From the NCBI RefSeq assembly GCF_030463535.1, contig NC_132879.1, positions 38,181,425-38,245,424 on the forward strand: a stretch of 64,000 bases of DNA, in the 5' to 3' direction. A program made the position numbers and the translations under genes. The stretch is from Salminus brasiliensis (Eukaryota > Chordata > Actinopteri > Characiformes > Bryconidae). Positions 48,321-61,189 of the stretch are shown piece after piece. Position 1 is the first letter of the stretch, and each line of letters begins with the position of its first letter. The notes under the pieces are model-generated. The model did not search any database. It saw nothing but the letters and a program-made list of their open reading frames with translations, and was not told the origin of the DNA.

Positions 48321-49844
48321 GTTGGGTTGTTTGGTTGGGGGATAATGATGGGGTTGGGTTATGTTGGGTCTGAAAGCACTCTGACAGTGTCCACTTAAAC
48401 CCCCCTTTTCTTCCTGGAGCTGCGGACAGAGAGTACAGCCATCTGTCAAGATTCCTTACACTGCAATCTTCCAGCTATCTGACACGCTGCTGCTGTGGGA
48501 AGAATGGCCTGACAGCTCACTGTTAAACCAGCATTAGTATTCGGAGAGCACGAGCGAGCGAGGGAGAGAGAGAGTGTAGTGTGTGTGTGTGTGTGTGCGT
48601 GTGCGTGTGTGCATAAGGGCAAGTCAGAGCCCCGTATCCTGCTGACATTACAAGCTGACTTTGTGCACAAATTATTCAAAAGAGGTTCCTTTGTCAGAAC
48701 CCTCCTGCCCCATCCACTTAGTCTCGGGGGGGGGGGGGGAGACAAACACTCGGCGCTGCGTCGTCTTTGTTTCGAGCCTTTATTAAAATGCACATTTCGG
48801 TACGACCAAAAGGCAGGACTGAGGCCATGCTTCTCTTTCAAACTGCAGCATGGAGGTGCACGTTGGCAGCAAAGGAGATGGTGTGTTGACTGGCGTGTTG
48901 ACCTGAGGCTCAAGGTTAAAAGTAACAGCAGTGCCTTGAGGATGTCACTAATCTCATGAAGCACCACACTGTATCAGCATGCAGATGCACACTTTGAGCA
49001 TGTGACCTTGGTTAGTGAAGTCGGACTGTTGCACTGTTGGGTTAAATGCTTTCTTAGAGTCTCCAACACTTTACCTCGGGTTCTGATGGGGCAGAGCTCC
49101 TCTAAACTACATTCTAGGGCAATCCATAGTTTTGACTGCCTTGACATTGACTGACGGCTGTAGATGGACAGCATCCGTCAATAAAAATGACAGCAATGAT
49201 TCATTTTCGTTCCCACAACATTCTGACTCCCTCTAGAGAGAATAAATCCATAGACCCAGGACTGGACTCTCTTTCTCAAACTCCAGGGCAAAATTCCAGA
49301 AAGAGTAGAAATCTCAAAGCAAGTTCACAGGATGATCTGAAAATAAGCATTCATAGACTGGAGGAAAAACCTCAGCAGTGCCCACCCATTGATCCAGCAG
49401 CTAGTATCGCCATCGGAGCAACACCTGCAGAAAAGTGGCAGAACAGATACCAGTGGAAAAAAAAAACACGAACCAGTATCTGCAGATATATCTGGAACCA
49501 CTGCAGATATATTAGTCTAATATTATATAACCTAAGAATAGCGACTAGCTAGCTGAGAATTATACCACAATTACAGGTCCAGCCTAAAGGAGGAGATTTT
49601 GCAGATTGACTGGCTGAGTGACTGACTGACTAACCTTGTTGAAATGCTCATGCACAAGGACTGCCTCTTTTTCCTCTTCTTGTTTTCTTAGAAAAGACAT
49701 TTTCTTGTACTGACTTAGGACTATGTTTTGATGTTAAGCTAACAATTAATATGCTGCAGAGAGAAGATGTAAACTTAGGTTAGCTGAAGTTGTGTCTCCT
49801 TGCTTGAAATATTAGTGTAAAAGAAAATGTTGTACAAACCACAA
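48321..49844. other. No gene recognised; GA, GT and poly-G runs
   Basis: A GA run then a (GT)n run occupy about 48560-48612, and a run of about 14 G lies near 48725-48738. An open frame at 49187-49552 (121 codons) has no recognisable domain. Confidence 0.4.
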
Positions 49845-50245
49845 CCGCGGCATTAGCAGTGCGCCGCCACCAGCCTCGTCTAGAATCGCTACTGCGACAT
49901 TAGCATTGCTCCTGTGACGATAGAATCATTATCGCAATGTGCATTGTTACTGCGCCGGCCGCCACCCTCGACCAACATTGCACAGCATTGCTGTCACAGC
50001 GTTAGCATGGCTACTGCACTGGCCACCGGCCTTGTCCAGCATCATTATAGCGGCTTTAGCATTGCAGCATTAGTGCAGTTACCACAGTGTTGCTATTGCC
50101 GCGTTACCATCACCACTGCATTGGCCGCTGGTTTCGCCCAACATTGCTACCATGGCTTTAACATCCCTGCTTTAGCATTATTACCTTGGTGTTAGCTTTG
50201 CTAGTGCAGTGACTGCCGGCCTTGCCCAGCATTGCTGACACAGCA
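49845..50245 (+). repeat. Minisatellite, GCATTGCTACTGC type
   Basis: Imperfect units such as GCATTGCTACTG, GCGTTAGCATGG and TTAGCATTGCTCCTGTGAC run for about 400 bp. CTTGCCCAGCATTGCT near 50221 matches, inverted, the array at 38440-38755. GC content is well above the surroundings and CpG is frequent. Confidence 0.75.
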
Positions 50246-50539
50246 TTGGTCACAAGAAGTGTTCATGAAATCTTGAGCCCTTCACATCTAAAAACTAGTA
50301 AATATGTGGTCTACAATCTAAGGCTCTGAGGGCTAGGCTTGAGACCTTTAACATGGAGGGTCAGATGAAATGGTACATATGGTGCATATTTTACATTGGG
50401 TCATAATTTTAGGACGAATGGGGGAAAAATCGTTTACACTGACAGACTGTTTATTGACAGTTATGGCGGTTTTACCTGCTATAAAGTTCTGGAGATGGAT
50501 GGATGGATAGTTGTGGTCAACAGTAACAACAGTGATTTA

Positions 50540-51232
50540 CTGATGAGCCAAAGCCTTATGACCACCTGCATAATTTTCTGTTGGTCCTCAACAGAAAATG
50601 TTCTGTGGACAACAAAGCACTGTAGTAAGTTGCTGCGGATAAGAGTCTCTTCTAAAATGTTTCTTTAAAAAATGTAAATAATTAATAAATAGAAAGAAGA
50701 TAAGAATACAATTAATTCTGTTTACAAACAATCCAAACTACTTTTTCTTATGTTAGATGACTGACTTGAGATGTCATCCTGAATCTGGATTGGTCAGGTG
50801 TGGATGGCGTTTGGCGCACGTTCTTTGGCTTCAACTCCAGTTTTTCAACAAAAATGAGTTTAACCAAGTTAAAAAAACAACCCAGGTTTAAAATCTGTTT
50901 TGAAGGCCAAAGATGTGCTTTCCAGTGACAGTGCCTGCTGTTCCACATGCCACGATGGGGGGAAAAAGCAGGCTTCAAAGAGCTGAAGCTGTCCACAGAC
51001 TACAATGGCAGCCAGAATTTTGCATTGTGGCCTACTCTTATTCTAATGTATAGTTATCACTCTGACTAAGCAACTACTGCTCTCGGGTTCCTCTGCATTC
51101 CCACCTAGTTCTAAATTGTCTACAGTGACGCCTAGTACTGCTTAGCCTTTAGCGTCCGAGAAGGGCAGTTTGAGCTAATACAGCTGCAGCAAGAGGTGAG
51201 GCAGGTGGTCATAATGCTTTTACTCATCAGTG
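50540..51232. mobile_element. MITE-like element with inverted ends, Tc1/mariner type
   Basis: The left end reads CTGATGAGCCAAAGCCTTATGACCACCTGC. The right end, reverse-complemented, reads CACTGATGAGTAAAAGCATTATGACCACCTGC. These give inverted repeats of about 30 bp with a few mismatches, and TA lies outside each end (50538-50539 and 51233-51234). The interior of about 630 bp has no transposase-like frame. Confidence 0.65.
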
Positions 51233-51894
51233 TAAAAGTAAGTCACTGTTACTGTTGACCAAAGCACCCATCTCCAGAACGGATATCTTCTTTACAGAAG
51301 ATAAACGACCTAATATAAAATATACTAAGTATATTATGTACTATAACATACTCTCTCTCTTTAACTCTTACTCTATGTATTAGGTATTATTCTCATGTAA
51401 TATTCAAATCATATTATGTTGTTTTTATCATAACTGTGTCACTTATATCTCTTCTCCTGTGCTCCTGTTCACCTTCAGCTGAGAACTTCCTTCAAAAACA
51501 CCATTAATGCCTGGTCAGAGCATATTCTGCAACATTTTAATTTCGATGAACCAATCAATGCTCTCCCCTGTCGGCATGGCGATGCAGCTTCTCACTGCTC
51601 ATTTATATATTTATGCTGCTGCCAGTTAAGTCTTGCATGCTGTTCTGTTGCAAACTTCTCTGAAGGCCGAATCACACAGCCAAGAAATAAACATGGTTGC
51701 CAAAGAATAAAAAAAAAAAAAATGAACAAGAAAAACATAGAAAGTAATGATTCTGGAGAGAGGGCCAGGCTGACCAAGTGTATTTCTGTCTTCTAAATTC
51801 AGTGCTCTATTCATGAAACCCCAGAAACTGATCACAAGCTTTCTGTAGAAAAAGATTGGGGCTCTGTTGGGCACTAATGTGTATCAGCGTCTAT
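51233..51894. other. No recognised feature
   Basis: AT-rich; a poly-A run lies at about 51709-51721. No gene recognised. Confidence 0.35.
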
Positions 51895-52215
51895 TGAGAT
51901 TAAGGACTGCCTTGCTTGTTCGAATCCCGGGTCATGCTGCCTGCCATCAGCAGCCCCAGCCTAAGCCATAATTCGGCTTGCTGTCTCACCCCACATCACT
52001 TCAGCGTGATGCTGGCCGGCACAAGCGTCTGCTAGCATCAGAGCTGGGTACCCGGTGCTTTCCTCAGAGCGCATTGGTTGCCTGGTGACACTGCATCAAC
52101 GCCAGTTTGAAGAGAGACAGTGCTCACCCAAGTGTTGGGGGCATTACATGTAATAGAGGAGAGTTCTAACGAGTGGGTTGGGCAATTGGCAATCCTAAAC
52201 TGGGGCAGAACATTG
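51895..52215 (+). mobile_element. tRNA-derived SINE, plus strand
   Basis: GTTCGAATCCCGGGTCATGC (51919-51938) is a tRNA B-box followed by the SINE body TGCCTGCCATCAGCAGCCCCAGCC. Later phrases CCGGTGCTTTCCTCAGAGCGC, GGGGGCATTACATGTAATAG and GAGTGGGTTGGGCAATTGGC complete the family's typical order. An (AAT)n run at about 52229-52260 follows the tail, as often seen at SINE 3' ends. Confidence 0.8.
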
Positions 52216-52229
52216 TGTAAATCATTTTA

Positions 52230-52260
<31 letters not shown>

Positions 52261-55200
52261 GTACGATTTAGGGATTATAGACTGATGTCTAGATCTGATC
52301 CAAGCATATTCTGATAATTTAGGTATTTACTGCATTAACTCCTCTAACCTACAGTATTTCCGATGCTTTGGTGCACTATTTAAGGTAGAATAGGAAATTC
52401 GTTTAAGTATACGTTTAAATATTTAAAGATAAAGCCCAACCCTCTTGAAGAAAAGACTCTCAGCTAAGCATGTCAAATTTGGTCTAATATTTGCACCAAG
52501 GCTATTGTGTATTCTCCATACAGCTGCATGCTGTAAATAAAAACATCTAGCCGTTTAGGATAAACACACGCACAGTTACACCTTTATCCAGTATCTGCCT
52601 ACAGTGCAAATCAGGTGATCAACCTGATCAGACTGGATCAAGACCAAATTTTCATAATAGCTTGGTAATAGCAGATACTCAACAATACGTAAGGTACATC
52701 CCTAGTGCTCACATCCTCGCCCAGCTTTGAAAGACAGTTTTATGTATGGGTGCTGTTTATATGTGCACGTGCAGTCTAGCGCTAATTGCACTGTATGAAC
52801 TTTTAAAAGGCCAGTTTTGCCAATATTTCAAGCCTGACCTATATCGATGAACCACAGCCGAGCATGCTGTAGGCGCAGCCTCCAAGAAATGCCATGCATG
52901 TTTTACCTCTTCCATTCCTCATCCAACCTTTGAAGTCCTACCATCCTGTAGAGAAGGCAGTAATACTGCTATCACTCATCATATCATATCAAACCCATGG
53001 ATATCTGTAGCCTGCAGGCAAAAACAGAGATATGTAAAAAATGATTTTTGGTGAAGAAAGCATGAATTGTCAGAGGAGTCAGCCATGACTCACGCCTCCT
53101 TAGCACAGGGCTGCCGTAATCGGCCAATCATCAGAGCATGCAGTTTATGCTGCATTTTGAGGAAACGCCCTTTATCACAGCCATCTCTCGCAGCTCTTTA
53201 TTCCCACAGGCTTCATCAGTGCCTGGCCTTCGCAATTACTGTGTTGTAATGACTGATAAGCCTCTTCTACACTAGCTCATTCAGAGACTCTGTCTCTGTG
53301 TGTGTGTGTGCGTGTACAGGCTCAGCGCACGACTTGAGCTGATTTAATCTACAGAAACAGGATAGAGCTAGAAGGGCTCTCATATTCATCACTGATTCCC
53401 TCCCATATGATTAGAGAGAGAAAGTGTATGTGTGTGTGAAAGAGAGAGTATTGGGCCCTACCTGTGATCTCAAAAAGCAAAGTTGGTCCAGGCATTCCTT
53501 AAATAAGAGGATACGCTCTCTGGCCACTTTATAAGAAATGTCCTACATGTAGTTTTGTCTTGCTGGTTTACCGTTAGAGATATTGGGCGACTCCAGAAGT
53601 AGGATAACACTTAAGCCATATTTCAACTGGATTAGTCTTACATAGGGAAAAGTGTGAATGCAATTATTATTGGTCTATCTCAGTGAATTTAAAGCTGCTT
53701 AAATCTGCTGTGTCAGTAATGTTTACAGACTACAAGCTCCCGCATAAGTATAGATTATGGCACTTTTCACCTTTAACCGTTAGTTTAACTAACCCCTTGT
53801 TAAATTAATCCTGCATGAACAGACATTTCATCACAACCTGTGGAACATTTTTGCGAGTTTTCTCAAGTATGGAAGTCCAAGCAAATCAAGCAGGTTGCAC
53901 AGGTCTCTGGCAAATGTGTAAAACACTGAGCAGTGTACAACATAACATTCATGTTTTGAAGATTTTCCAAATCTGAGACCCCTGGGAAGAGAGATGCCCC
54001 TGGAATCAGCTTACCTTTCTACACTAGGTAAGATACTGAACTGTCAAATTTCTTAGCCCTGTATGAATCACTGCTTAACATTACACACCTCCTGGGGTAC
54101 AATGACATCATCATGCCTCCTTTAGCTGCAACTGTTAGGTGGTCTGCATTTTACTAATTGCAAGTATATTAGCACTACTTGCCTGGACCTCTTAGGTCAG
54201 GTGCTTTAAAACGGTAAAGATAAATGCAATGATATGCAAAGATAAATTTCAACTTTTTTAAATTACATTTTTATTTTATTTACATTATTTTTTGAGAAAT
54301 ATGTTTGTTTTTTACGTTGACATTTTGAATTCTTGTCAAAAGACTTAAAATGTAAAAATGATTTTGAATATGATTCCATTCACATAGCTCTGATTTAACT
54401 TGTGAAAAAGGGGTAAAATAAATACTTGTAGAATAATTGTAGAATATAAAGAATATAATATAAGCTTTACCATATCAACCTGCTCCTGCAGTAATGACCT
54501 TGAATGCACTGCTGACTAGAAAGAAAATAAAAAAAAACGAAACATACCGAACATCATTCAATCCAATCTTATTAGCCCTGTCATTTCTGACAAGGTCATT
54601 CAAAACCAGGATAAAAGACATCGTCCAGAATAGAAATGCTATGCAGACAATGACTCTAATTAGTCACAACATGCACGTCCTTTCTTCATGGATCGCAATG
54701 TCTAGCTAGGCCTTCCCGGCAGACCCATTTTGCAGTGAATTCAGCTGGTCTGGCAGCAACACCACTGTAAAAAGTAAACACTACAAGGCTTGGAGTTGAA
54801 TTGTGGAAAAACTGAATGAAGCTATGGACATATAAGTGAAACCTGTCTCTGTCTGTGTCTTTGCTTTGAAATAAGATATTGATATATTTTTTTTGTCTGC
54901 TACCTGACGTGGTAAGAGGTAACAGTTTAGAACAGAGGAACAGCCTCACTGAAGAGAGCCCAAAGCTCAGTCCTAGAGTCTTCGATATTGCTGCAACGCT
55001 CACACCTTTGAAGTTGGGTGAAAATAGCAAGAACAGGGGAAGCCTAGAGAGAGGGAAGGAGGCAACAGGGGGTGGGGGAGAGAGAAAGAGATTTCGACAA
55101 AGTGACTTCCTTCATTCAGTCAAGATCAAAGCAGACATGATTCCTTTTCTTCTGTTAGATCACAGCAAAGCGCTGCCCCTCTCTCGTACAGTAAAGCAGC

Positions 55201-56689
55201 CGTGCTGCTGAGACCGTCACCCTCATTACCAGCAAATTAACATTTTCTCTTTTCAAAAAGAATGACGTGATCTGAAGCACCGCCTGTGTGAAATTCGAGT
55301 GAAAGCTCAACACACTTTTCATCTTATTACATGCAGCTCTATTGTGTAAAACAAACTCGTACCTTAAGATGGTCTAAAAAGCTGATAGTGCCCAGCAGTC
55401 TAGTTCACAAAGAATTCTGATATGAACGAGAGCTACAAACCTTTTCTGACTGATTATTGATACTGACTTTAAAGGCACCATATAATGCATTCATCAAGTG
55501 TTTTAAATTGGCCTTTGATGTAGAAATATTAAGTATGTGATTTTAGCTGGGAAGCAAAATGCTTAGATGCAGTTTTTCCGGGCCTACTTACTACCCTGTT
55601 CTTCTACCTTAGAATGTCATACATGAAAAAGCTTTGTTTTTATTGGTAGTCACATAGCATAGCCTAGCTCAACCTAGTCTAGCATTGTTTTTAGACTTGC
55701 TACAAGAATTATTATATTTTAGATTAATTATTTTGTGTTGTTATTTATGGCCAGGGCTTAACTTTTAGCTGTTACCCACATCAATTTTCCCCGAGGGGCC
55801 TTTTTCCATGACTGCTGGCTGTGCGCCTCTGAACAGAGATTTTTCTGGCTTTTCGCTCTGCTCCTCCAAACAGCACCTTACCCAGCTCTACAGAGATGTG
55901 TGTTCCATGGCTGAGCTTCTCTGAAGGATGCATCCGTGAGTTAAGGTTAGCTTTTATTTCCGCAGCCACTACTTTCCCTAGGTTGTGTGCAATTAACAAA
56001 AGCCCAAAATCCTGAAGCTACTTTTTTTCTATTCTGCAGCTTTGACATGGGCTTGCAGGGCTTTTGCTAGAGGGCTAAATATATGCAAATTTGGGGGGTT
56101 TAAATAAAATGAGCTAAGACTGTAACATAGTCTTGGGGCTGTTACACAGATCTGTATTGGTTTCTTTTGGAATGGGAGACAACTGTATTCACACCATGCC
56201 ACTTCCATGTACAAAATCCTCATTATTCAAATATACCAAGGCCATTAGTTTTTCATTCCAGGCCCCCTTTTATTGCCAATCAACTGTGTAGAGTGCCTAC
56301 TGACAGTGGCCTGAGAGTATTAAGTGTTGATGTGCGAGGATAACGAATGCTAGGCCCACTTGTCTGAAGTCCTACTCACTAACATTTTTTCTCTTACAAA
56401 TGGCTAATGGAACATGCAAGTAACACCACACAGCCCCCTGAAAATAAAATACCAATACTAAATGAGCCTGACGGTAAATCTCAGATTTCATTATCTTTTG
56501 TTATGCTTGCATGCCCACGCAGCTGATGAACTAATATTTAAAAGCCAGATTTTTTACCAGCCTGGATTGAGCATCAGTGTAAAAACTGATACTGAACAAA
56601 TTAACTTTCTTGAGAAGGATTACATAGATCTTACAGCTGAGCCAAAATTTCACACAAAATATATAGTTAGTTATATCTAAATAAGTCAG
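52261..56689. other. Gene-free stretch, no element recognised
   Basis: About 4.4 kb without a recognisable exon or transposon. Short GT and GA runs lie near 53298-53312 and 53413-53450, and a G/A-rich patch near 55050-55095. A less AT-rich block at about 53080-53270 could be conserved non-coding sequence, but that cannot be tested here. Confidence 0.4.
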
Positions 56690-57365
56690 GATTAGGTAAA
56701 TACAACCTCAGATGACTGACAACTTACAATAGATTCCACTGTTTCATTATTTCTTGACAAAAATGAAGCCAAAATGGAAAAGCTGTGTGTAAAACTAAGT
56801 ACACCCTATGACTCAATAGCTCGTAGAACCACCTTTAGCAGCAATAACATGAAGTAATGCTTTTCTGTATGAGTATATCATTCTCTTACACTGTTCTGGA
56901 GGAATTTTGGTCCAGTCTTCTTTACAACATTGCTTCAGTTCATTGAGGTTTGTGGGCATTTGTTTAGGCACAGCTCTCTTAAGGTCCTATTTCAATTGGG
57001 ATAAGGTCTGGACTTTGATTAGGCTATTGCAAAACCTCTGTAGACTTGCTGATGTGCTTGGGATCACTGTCCTGTTGCATGACCCACTTTAAGCCAAGCA
57101 TTAGTAGGATACACAGGTTCACATTTTTATCAAAGATTACTTCTGTATACAGAAGACTTCATGGTCAATGACTGCAAGGCTACAAATCAAGCTAGAAATC
57201 ATGACCCCTACACCAACGTACTTGACGGTTAGTATGAGGCGTTTGCGCGGATATGCTGAGTTTTGTATAGAATGTAATGTTACATGAATGAAGTCAAGGT
57301 GTACTTTATGTTTTACACACTGCTTCTGCATTTTGACTTCATTTTTGTTAAATAAATAAGCACAT
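56690..57365 (-). mobile_element. Degraded Tc1-like transposon, minus strand
   Basis: Plus-strand phrases AAAACTAAGTACACCC, AGAACCACCTTTAGCAGCAATAAC, GGATCACTGTCCTGTTGCATGACCC and ACTTGACGGTTAGTATGAGG are reverse complements of well-known Tc1-like transposase and flanking segments. The terminal phrase AAGGTGTACTTTATGTTTTACAC near 57297 mirrors the left phrase. No intact reading frame remains. Confidence 0.7.
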
Positions 57366-57510
57366 GGAATCTGTGTTGTTCATTTATGGGGATCCCTTAC
57401 CTAATTTTAAGACCTTCTAAGGACAATGCGGTGTTTGTTCTATTATATAAAACCATATAATTAAAAAATGGTGTATTTTTACATGACTGTAATTTAAGTA
57501 ATTATTAGCA
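57366..57510. other. Short spacer before foldback
   Basis: AT-rich spacer with nothing recognised. Confidence 0.3.
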
Positions 57511-57715
57511 GGTTAAATATTAGATTTACTGAAACCTACCAATGCTTTGTGTACATGTGGTGCAACTCTTTAATGAATACACACATCAACTACATAAACT
57601 GTCATTAATGGATATTATTAATGACAGTTTATGTAGTTGATGTGTGTACTAATTAAAGAGTTGCACCACATGTACACAAAGCATTGGTAGGTTTCAGTAA
57701 ATCTAATATTTAACC
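57511..57715. repeat. Near-perfect foldback palindrome, 99-bp arms
   Basis: The left arm 57511-57609 and right arm 57617-57715 are reverse complements with only two mismatches seen (in the region TTAATGAATAC against TTAATTAGTAC) around a 7-base loop. With a small gap the pairing extends a few bases further out (ATTATTAG against CTAATAAT). The transcript would be a very stable hairpin. No transposase or target duplication was recognised. Confidence 0.93.
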
Positions 57716-59499
57716 TAATAATACATTTTCTATTCCTGATGAACAACTTATTTGTCTATATCCTTATATATCCCAGGCAATGTATATATCCTAATATATA
57801 CATTGCTTGGACTCATCAATCCCTTAGTTGACCAAATGAAAATATTCTGTGACAAAAATAAAGATGCATCAGTAAATGATATCAAAAGCTCCATATACAA
57901 CTGGAGTTTGCCATAAGGCTTTGTGGTCGGATTCATCAAAAATGAGAGTTTCTCAAAATTCTAAACACTGTATGTCAGGGTGGGTGTAAACGAACACTGC
58001 ACATTCCTCAACAATCACCATTCCAACAGTAAAGTATGGGTGAGGCAGCATCCTGTTGCGGTAATGCTTTTACCACACTGCAAATAATCCAAAATGTCCT
58101 CAGTTTGTAGGTATATTTTTCTGTCTTCCAATAGTGAGATGAGCTCTCCATGGTGCTGAAGCATTGGCTGAAGAGCAGCACTCCCTCCTCCATGGGAGTC
58201 AGCAGGATGACCACTCCACATGGACCTCTCATTTCCCCCTCCCATCGGTTCTCCTCTCCTTTTATTTTCTCCCCCCTCCACTCCACCTCCCCATCGCGCT
58301 TGCCTCCCTTTCTTCATCGTTGGAAATGATGATCCTGCTCTCGCCCAGGATTTACTTTCCGGTGAAGTCTTGGCCCAGGGCCAGGCCTGTTTCCGGTCTC
58401 CGGCCTAGACAAGCAGACAGATTTGGAGCCAAGAGCTGTAGCGTCACTGGGGGAAGGACAAAGTGCCAAGTTTTGGCAGGAACCTGATTCACCACTTCAG
58501 CAAGACTCCATACTGTGTTGAAAAGGGCAAAATGATTAAAGGATATTTGCTCAGCTAGGGAAAGACAAAGGGAGAGAAATAATGAGCACTCAGCTACAGC
58601 AAATGCTGATGCAATAAAGAATTTCACTTCAAACAAGTTCCAAAAAAAAAAAAAAAACCCTGCCTCACCATCTATTCACTGCATGTCAGTTTAACTGAAA
58701 TCTTGGAAATTCAGTGCCTGGGCTTATTTGAGTTGTCATTTATTAAGAAATTATCCTGACCAAACACAGGTTTGCTATTTAGGGCAGCTAAGGGAATGAT
58801 AATCCCAGGCAATGGAACCAACAGAAATGGTACAAAATGACTTACAATTTTGATATTAATGTACATCAAAGTTCAGAGTCCTTCTTGCCAGCCGGCTGCT
58901 GGAGCAACTATACATCACGGCATAAAGTATTGCTGAGCAAGTCAATAAAAGGACACTGCATCTCAGCTCACTGTTTTTTCCAGACCTGCCTCTGGTGCTG
59001 AGAGGGACCTTGTGACCCCAAAACTAGAAACTCATGATCAATGGTACACAATAGGGTGGAGAAATGCTTGATGTTGGTAGGACTGTCCACATTCCTCACA
59101 ATTTTGCTCATTAAATAAAAGTAATCACATTTTAGGTCCAATGTCTGTAAAAACAAATGTAATTGGTATATTGGCACTGTATGTAAAAACTACAAACTTA
59201 ATGAATTCAAAACTCAAAATTTGTTACAAATCACACTTTTATCCAAGTGAGGATTTCATGATATGGGCCCTTCATATGTAAATATTTAGCAGACAAGGAC
59301 TGGAAGTGATGGCAGAGGGAATAGTCAATTGAAAATGAGAAAAAAAAACACTCAGTCCTATTTCAATAATTACAGATGTCTTAGAGACTGTCTGTGATAA
59401 TTCTTACAGTCAACGAGTAATGTGATAATATAACTCCTTTAATATCATTAAGAAAATATTAAGAATTTTTTGAGATAAAAACTAGGAATGGATGAGCAC
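57716..59499. other. No recognised feature
   Basis: No gene recognised. A poly-A run lies at about 58641-58657. The open frames at 58008-58636 overlap on both strands in a CT-rich patch and have no domain. Confidence 0.4.
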
Positions 59500-59905
59500 G
59501 CTCAATCCACTGGACAGATGGATTTATGGACTTGGAACTTTGTTGTATCCACCTCCTTTCTCGTACTCTTCAGCAACCCTTTCCCAGAGTTCAGTGGACC
59601 TGGTTCTTTTGTGTTCATGGTGTTTTTGTAGCCAGGAATACTGATTAACCAGTGATGTGAACCCTCCGGACAGGTGTCTTTATACTACGTTCACTTGAGA
59701 CACATTCACTGCACTCAGGTGATTGCCATTTTACTAATTCTGAGACTGGTAGTACCAACTGCATGAACCTCTGCTGAATTAGATTAGTCACTTTAAAGGG
59801 GGGTGATTATTTATGCAATCATTCATTTTACATTTATTTAAATGACTAAGTTGTAGAAAACTGTTTTCATCCAATAGGGTAAATACTTTTAATATGCACC
59901 TAGTA
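59500..59905. mobile_element. Interspersed repeat, family uncertain
   Basis: The run GACAGGTGTCTTTATACTACG...GACACATTCACTGCACTCAGGTGATTGCC...TTTAAAGGGGGGTGATTATTTATGCAATCA resembles a repeat found many times in fish genomes, probably a DNA transposon remnant. No ends or coding part can be defined. Confidence 0.45.
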
Positions 59906-61189
59906 TTGCAATAAAGGAAAACACAGGCTGCAGGATAAGACTCATAATTTACATTATTGTGCTAGCAGGTCTACTGAGAACAAAGATGCATTAGACTTAC
60001 TTATCTTGAATGTGTACATCATGTCCTCATTAATGAAACATCACAATTTATCACAGTTTTGCTTTTCACTTTTCCTCAGCAATAACTACATATTTTATTC
60101 ATGTGGATAGGATGCACACATTTCGAGTGCACACTCACTGCACCTCTTTTTCAGTGTATATCTTTGCTTCTTTCTTTCTGCCAGACCGGCACAAAGTGAT
60201 GGCAGCCAATCTTGGGCATCTGTTAGATCACATATAAAGAACTGAGCAGTTAGTACGGGTTCAGCTGTCCTACGTGGATGCGTGAGCGGAGGCTCAAGAA
60301 GATGCATCGACTGCCTACACGCGTCACGGAGGAAACACGTGTTAGCCAGTGCTCTGCCAGATTGGAAACTACACAGCGGTAACGAAGGCCCCCAGTGGGT
60401 GAGAACTGGCAACGCCGAAACATTGGCAGAAGATTAGAAAACCAAAGAAGTAATAACATACTCAGTATATCTTTCCACAATTTCAGGAATACACATGAAC
60501 ATGTAACTTTGAACATTTTTTCTGGCCAAAAATTTGTTTAAAAAAAAAAATCCAAAAGGAAACAGAATTATAATTTCACTGGAAATCTTTATTTCACCAT
60601 TACACAATACCAAGCCACTGAATAAATTAAACATTAATTCAACCAAAATATACAACAAAAACCATCAAAATGTAGACAGGTTCCAGATAAAAACAAAAAC
60701 CAAAAACTCAAAAACATGTAAACTAGTCAAAACACCAAAGTCTTTCGTTTCTCTTGGGAACTGAACAATTGGCAATACTGCAAAACAGTCAACACTGGAT
60801 ACAATCATGCCCATGGAGGTACAGATGTGGTTCATTTACAGTGGACGGACTGCATGGGTTTCTGCTTACTAGCCTTAAAGGTCTAGCTTGGTTATTTTTT
60901 TGCTTAACCCAGGTGCAGTCAATCAGCCAAGATATGCTTTGTGTCTGAGCTTTGTTTTTTTTGTTTTTTTGTTTGGAACGAGAGATACTAGGCTAATGTT
61001 GCTAACCAACGCTGTCACCAATCTCTTCTCCTTAAATTTATGCCTGAAAACCTAATGAAAATGCATCCAGATCCTCTTTGATTTGCAGACACACATTGAT
61101 GTGGTTTACAACACAGTATGACTAGAAACACAAAAATAGACTTTGCTATATGTCGTTTGAAAGTGAAATCAGTGGATCATCATATAAAT
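59906..61189. other. No gene; possible SINE scrap near 60280-60410
   Basis: The phrase CACGGAGGAAACACGTGTTAGCC and the following GATTGGAAACTACACAGCGG resemble the 3' half of a fish SINE, but the match is partial. The rest is AT-rich with poly-A and poly-T runs (60540-60550, 60953-60972) and nothing recognised. Confidence 0.35.

Noticed and set aside
47375..48449. Long minus-strand open frames (297, 301 and 126 codons) rich in Ser, Leu and Phe
   Set aside because: They are translations of the polypurine/polypyrimidine tract, exist in several overlapping frames and carry no domain.
49187..49552. 121-codon open frame, hydrophilic
   Set aside because: Considered as a possible exon of a neighbouring gene, but no family match, splice sites or conservation evidence.
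57511..57715. MicroRNA precursor
   Set aside because: Arms of 99 bp with almost perfect pairing are much longer than a vertebrate pre-miRNA; foldback element or template-switch product is more likely.
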